DNA from: Tragulus kanchil
Taxonomy: Eukaryota > Chordata > Mammalia > Artiodactyla > Tragulidae
NCBI GenBank assembly: GCA_022376925.1
Contig: JAIOJX010000025.1
Span: 100,529,608 to 100,593,607, forward strand
Reading direction: 5' to 3'
DNA: 64,000 nt
The notes below the pieces were generated by a model. The model had not been told where the DNA came from, ran no database searches, and worked only from the letters and a program-made list of their open reading frames with translations. Below are positions 59,521 through 64,000 of this stretch, piece after piece; the stretch's first letter is position 1; every line of letters starts with the position of its first letter. The translations under genes were made by a program, and so were the position numbers.

Positions 59521-60379
59521 TTTTATTTTCAGAGAGAAAGGTTTAAAGGGCAGCTGAGATTGAACACTTAAATTTGATAGGAGAAAAATCAGCTAATGAA
59601 ACACAGTTACTTACTTTCCTAGAGCACAAATACCTCTATGAATAGAGGCTCCACAAATATCTTTGTGCTTATCCATCACCACCCCAAAATTGATAGACTT
59701 TTTCTCTCTTAAGAGACTTAAGAATACTACTAGGGCAGTAAGGCTGAAGAAAAAAAAAAAAAAAAAACACAAAACCAAAAAAGAAACAACTATGGGCGTA
59801 GTTGGAAATATTACAAATATGAATTACCCAATGCTCATGTTATATATCTCATTTAGGAAACAGAATTTCTAACAAATAGATTAATTCATTTGCAGAGTCA
59901 TTTAGAAAACTACAAAAGTCGAGAGCATGCACTTTATCCATTTGATATTTGAAAAGTTCTTCATAAAAAAATGTTTTTACTTAACCTAAAGCATTTGTTC
60001 TTGGCTTTGGCAAGAAATAAATGCCAGTTTACAGGCTGAGGCAAATAGAAGAAACTGGCATTTATCACAGGCTTCTCCTTTCCTATATGCTTTACATATA
60101 CATTTAAGATGAAGGAAAAATGGATGTGTATTAGTGTGTGTCTGAGTAAGTGGGAAGTTTGCTCAACTTGGAATTTTAGCAAAAGGCCTCTCTGAAATGC
60201 TAACAATTGAACTGAGACCTAAGAGTCCACAGAAAGATTATTTAAAGCAAAAAGAACAGCAGGTAGAAAAGCCTGAAAAATGTGGAATATTCCCCATTAC
60301 TCCCCAATTTAAAGTATAGTGATACTTATTCAAAAAGAAAAAAAAAATGATTAGAAGACGGATGGTTTGAATGGAGACT
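59521..60379. other. Unassigned sequence with a poly-A tract
   Basis: A-run at about 59750-59767. No gene recognised. Confidence 0.5.
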
Positions 60380-60750
60380 GAATATACCAAGTGTGGCAGA
60401 GGCTGGCCAGCTATGGACTGAGCTCTTCTGTTCTTCCTCTTGGCACATGTTAAGACAAGACAACACAGCTCAGGTACCCTGGTGGTCAAGTCTGGCCTTG
60501 TGAATAAATGATGACCAGTGGACATTGGCAGAAGTGATGACAGCCAGACCTGGACTATGAAAACTTCCCAGCAGGACATTCCATGCTTTTCCTCCTTTGG
60601 TGACAATTTGAAGCCATGTCTTAGAGATTGCAGAGCCACAAGAGGAAAGAAAACTGGGTCCCTGAACCAGAGCTCTGTGCTCATCAGAGACACCTACTAG
60701 GACCTTACCAAGGCTAGAAATAAATCTTTGTCTGACAAGTCATCTAATGT
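60380..60750 (+). mobile_element. MaLR-like LTR (MLT1-type), old
   Basis: actgggtccctgaaccagag and gctagaaataaatctttgtc follow the layout of the 3' half of an old MaLR LTR. No internal region. The minus-strand frame of 151 codons across it (60238-60693) has no recognisable domain and is taken as chance. Confidence 0.5.
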
Positions 60751-60784
60751 TTGCTTTGAAATTTGCTTATTACAACAATGTGGC

Positions 60785-61903
60785 CTCAAATGTGCTAAAT
60801 CTTACCTTAACCAATATATTAAGATGCACTGGCTATAGATTTGAGTGCTACTTCAAATAACATAGTCAAAGTTAAACTGCTAGCAAGTCTGAAATTAAAA
60901 ACCTGGGGAGAAACAGTAAATGCAGAACAATGATTGATTAAAAGAAAGAAAAAAAAAAAGATCATGGAACTTTGGCGAATCATAGGCTCACTGGATAAAA
61001 GTTAATTTTTTTCTAACTCCATGGCACACAATCTGAGAAGTAGCCATTTCCCTTCCAAGATAGATTACCTACTAAGGACAACAGAGTGTGATTTGAATGA
61101 GAGTGTGATAGAAAGTTTGCTTTGCAGGTGAAATTTGATGACTATAATTTCCAATTTAAGTAGATGACCATTATTTTTAGAAGAAGGACTGAAATGGAAG
61201 TATCAGTACAGACAGTTCCTGATTTATGATGGTTCGACTTATAATTTTTTTCAACCTTATGGTAGTACAAAAGTGACAGGTATTCAGTAGAAATCGTACT
61301 TCAGGTTTTGAATTTTTATCTTTTGGGGGGGCTAATGATATTCTCTCGTGATGCTAAGCAGTGGCTGGGTAAGAGCTCCCAGTCAGCCACACAGCCATGA
61401 AGGTAAATAACTGATACATGACCATTCTGCACCCAGACAACCATTCTGCTTTCCACCTTTAGTATTTAAGAATTACATGAGATATTTTACACTTTATTAT
61501 AAAATAGGCTTTGTGATTATGCCCAACGGTAAGCCAATATAAGTCTTATGAGTATATTTAGGGAAGGCTAAGTTATGATTGGGAAGTTAGGTATATTAAA
61601 TACATTTTCTACTTAGGATATTTTCAACTTGTGAGGAGCTAACTCGGTAAGTCAAGGAAGATCTGTAAATATAATGTGTCCATTGATGTGTCAGTTTATT
61701 AATTCATTTCTCAAGGGTTTCCTTGAGCAGATCTTAAAAATATCATCATTGAAAATATGCCACTGGTCCTTCTACCAAGATTCCATTTTGTGAGTTCACA
61801 GCATTGTGTGGATACATGTGGGACTAGGTAATTAAATGGTCTTTACTTCTTGAAGTAGAACAAGAAATAAATTGATTTTCTCCAAGCACTGCCTTTAAAT
61901 GTT
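60785..61903. repeat. Duplication K, copy 1
   Basis: Matches 61942-63061 at an offset of 1,157. One T-run difference was found about 30 bp before the end of this copy (near 61877). Confidence 0.95.
61209..61665. mobile_element. Tigger-like (Tc1/mariner) MITE, copy 1
   Basis: Ends cagacagttcctgatttatg and gtaagtcaaggaagatctg form imperfect inverted repeats. TA dinucleotides at 61207-61208 and 61666-61667 flank it as the TA target duplication. 457 bp, no coding frame. Confidence 0.75.
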
Positions 61904-61941
61904 TTTTTTTCATGGGTAGGATGTTTGACAAATTTGTGGCA
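61904..61941. repeat. Filler between copies K1 and K2
   Basis: T-run then catgggtaggatgtttgac. Its end, tgtggcactcaaatg, differs by one inserted base from tgtggcctcaaatg at 60779-60791. Confidence 0.65.
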
Positions 61942-63061
61942 CTCAAATGTGCTAAATCTTACCTTAACCAATATATTAAGATGCACTGGCTATAGATTTG
62001 AGTGCTACTTCAAATAACATAGTCAAAGTTAAACTGCTAGCAAGTCTGAAATTAAAAACCTGGGGAGAAACAGTAAATGCAGAACAATGATTGATTAAAA
62101 GAAAGAAAAAAAAAAAGATCATGGAACTTTGGCGAATCATAGGCTCACTGGATAAAAGTTAATTTTTTTCTAACTCCATGGCACACAATCTGAGAAGTAG
62201 CCATTTCCCTTCCAAGATAGATTACCTACTAAGGACAACAGAGTGTGATTTGAATGAGAGTGTGATAGAAAGTTTGCTTTGCAGGTGAAATTTGATGACT
62301 ATAATTTCCAATTTAAGTAGATGACCATTATTTTTAGAAGAAGGACTGAAATGGAAGTATCAGTACAGACAGTTCCTGATTTATGATGGTTCGACTTATA
62401 ATTTTTTTCAACCTTATGGTAGTACAAAAGTGACAGGTATTCAGTAGAAATCGTACTTCAGGTTTTGAATTTTTATCTTTTGGGGGGGCTAATGATATTC
62501 TCTCGTGATGCTAAGCAGTGGCTGGGTAAGAGCTCCCAGTCAGCCACACAGCCATGAAGGTAAATAACTGATACATGACCATTCTGCACCCAGACAACCA
62601 TTCTGCTTTCCACCTTTAGTATTTAAGAATTACATGAGATATTTTACACTTTATTATAAAATAGGCTTTGTGATTATGCCCAACGGTAAGCCAATATAAG
62701 TCTTATGAGTATATTTAGGGAAGGCTAAGTTATGATTGGGAAGTTAGGTATATTAAATACATTTTCTACTTAGGATATTTTCAACTTGTGAGGAGCTAAC
62801 TCGGTAAGTCAAGGAAGATCTGTAAATATAATGTGTCCATTGATGTGTCAGTTTATTAATTCATTTCTCAAGGGTTTCCTTGAGCAGATCTTAAAAATAT
62901 CATCATTGAAAATATGCCACTGGTCCTTCTACCAAGATTCCATTTTGTGAGTTCACAGCATTGTGTGGATACATGTGGGACTAGGTAATTAAATGGTCTT
63001 TACTTCTTGAAGTAGAACAAGAAATAAATTGATTTTTCTCCAAGCACTGCCTTTAAATGTT
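61942..63061. repeat. Duplication K, copy 2
   Basis: Second copy, including the second Tigger-like element. Confidence 0.95.
62366..62822. mobile_element. Tigger-like (Tc1/mariner) MITE, copy 2
   Basis: Copy of 61209-61665 carried by duplication K, not an independent transposition. Confidence 0.75.
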
Positions 63062-63494
63062 CTGTAGGTGATCCCTTCCCTGTCTTTTGATAACATCTGG
63101 GGATCATTCTCAGCTCTAGAGTCACTTATGATTTAAGGAAGAGTCTCATTTTGAAAACTAAGATGAAATTTCCTATGAATCTGCTCAATCCAGTCTAATA
63201 AAGTTCCTCCGCCAATGCACACTTCTTCCCTGCACCTCTGACCCAGACTACATTCAGGCCTTGAGGAGCTATAGTGCAGGAAGCTTCAGCTCCTACATTC
63301 CCTGTCTATCCTGTTCTCCCATCAGAAAGAGTTTCAGAATTCTCCAGGGAGAAAAACAGAACCAATCCATGCTGAGGTGAGTGCACACAACTAACTCCTG
63401 AGGAAACTTTTAAGGTCTCCTAAGAACTGTATCCTTACACTACGGTCTAAGATGATCGACCCTTAAGTTCTTGCTGTTTAGTGAATTTCTGGCA

Positions 63495-63513
63495 GACCAC
63501 CAGGGAAGCCCCT
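63495..63513 (-). repeat. SINE head stub
   Basis: gaccaccagggaagcccct is the complement of the first 19 bp of a CHR/Bov-tA tRNA head with no body attached. Confidence 0.5.
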
Positions 63514-63559
63514 CTACTTCCTATTTTAAAGAGAACATTATATGCTCTGTATGAAGGAT

Positions 63560-63720
63560 TTTACAATCATTATCTCCTTTAATCCTTATAACAATTTTAT
63601 GAGGGTAGGGAGAGTTACTCCCCAACATCAGAGATGCTGAAAGAGCAACTTAGTGAATTGGTCCAGATCATCAAATACCTTGTAAGTGACCAAGCTGGAA
63701 CTCTGCCCCCTAGCTGCCCC
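63560..63720 (-). repeat. MIR SINE
   Basis: Antisense MIR: tctcctttaatccttataac, ttatgagggtagggagag, gtaagtgaccaagctggaac. Confidence 0.7.
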
Positions 63721-64000
63721 ATTTTAACTGCCTCAATGTTAAAAGATTCATAGGAAGACAAATAGGAGAAATAATTATTTGTAATTAATGAGTGACTTTA
63801 AAATCTTGGAGAATTAACTAGAAATCTGTTAGAAATCATAAGAGATGAACTTTAGAAATTAATAATATTATAAATACCAATGACAACGAAACAAAATAAA
63901 GTGGGGAGAAATATCTAATGCCAAAGTACCACTAATAATAATACACTAATAATGTACTACCACCAATATTAATAATACAGTTTTAAATATTTAGGCATAC
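63721..64000. other. Unassigned AT-rich sequence
   Basis: Repeated aataat and actaataat motifs near 63930-63975. No gene. Confidence 0.5.

Noticed and set aside
60238..60693. 151-codon minus-strand open frame
   Set aside because: Overlaps an LTR-like repeat, has no recognisable domain, and ends in low-complexity sequence (IIFFFFLNKY). Taken as chance.
38959..63061. Tandem duplications as a gene-family or satellite array
   Set aside because: Units come from unrelated sequences, each is present only two or three times, and none shares a gene or a satellite motif.

Overview
This is non-coding mammalian DNA. I find no intact protein-coding gene, rRNA, tRNA or CRISPR array. The repeat content points to a ruminant: many tRNA-headed Bov-tA SINEs, a BovB (RTE-type) LINE carrying a YADD reverse-transcriptase motif, artiodactyl-type L1 3' ends and tRNA-Glu-derived CHR-type SINEs. 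The CHR-type copies at 26, 29 and 54 kb look fairly young and I saw no Bov-A2 dimers. That might suggest a ruminant outside the Pecora, but this is only inference. Older mammalian repeats (MIR, L2, L1M, a MER5A-like element, a Tigger-like element, MaLR-like LTRs) form the background.

Layout. 0-12.7 kb: two large direct duplications (offsets about 3.64 and 3.87 kb) of a MIR/Bov-tA/old-L1 landscape. 12.6-16.6 kb: a younger minus-strand L1 inside an older L1, itself carrying a 1,066-bp tandem duplication. 16.6-19.9 kb: an L2 split by a BovB and a Bov-tA. 20.3-26.6 kb: a twin-primed L1, a hAT MITE, and a long minus-strand L1 mosaic carrying SINEs and a MaLR-like LTR. 27-36 kb: plus-strand L1 pieces, a nested trio of CHR-type SINEs with readable target-site duplications, and a MER5A-like element. 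36-39 kb: mostly unassigned sequence with one SINE and a perfect hairpin. 39-63 kb: a run of head-to-tail duplications with offsets of about 1.07-1.16 kb. 63-64 kb: a MIR and AT-rich sequence.

The dominant signal is eleven nearly identical direct duplications in 64 kb, roughly a quarter of the window, with a twelfth implied at the left edge. Nine of the eleven have offsets between 1,065 and about 1,163 bp. Paired copies differ almost only by homopolymer-length changes and a few bases. At several junctions the bases between the copies look like an error-rich version of the sequence that precedes the first copy. I read this as false duplication at assembly joins or gap fills rather than biology, but only reads or another assembly can settle it. 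The most interesting biological observation is a tRNA-Glu SINE family whose copies show three tail structures: no extension, an A-rich extension, and an A-rich plus C-rich extension.
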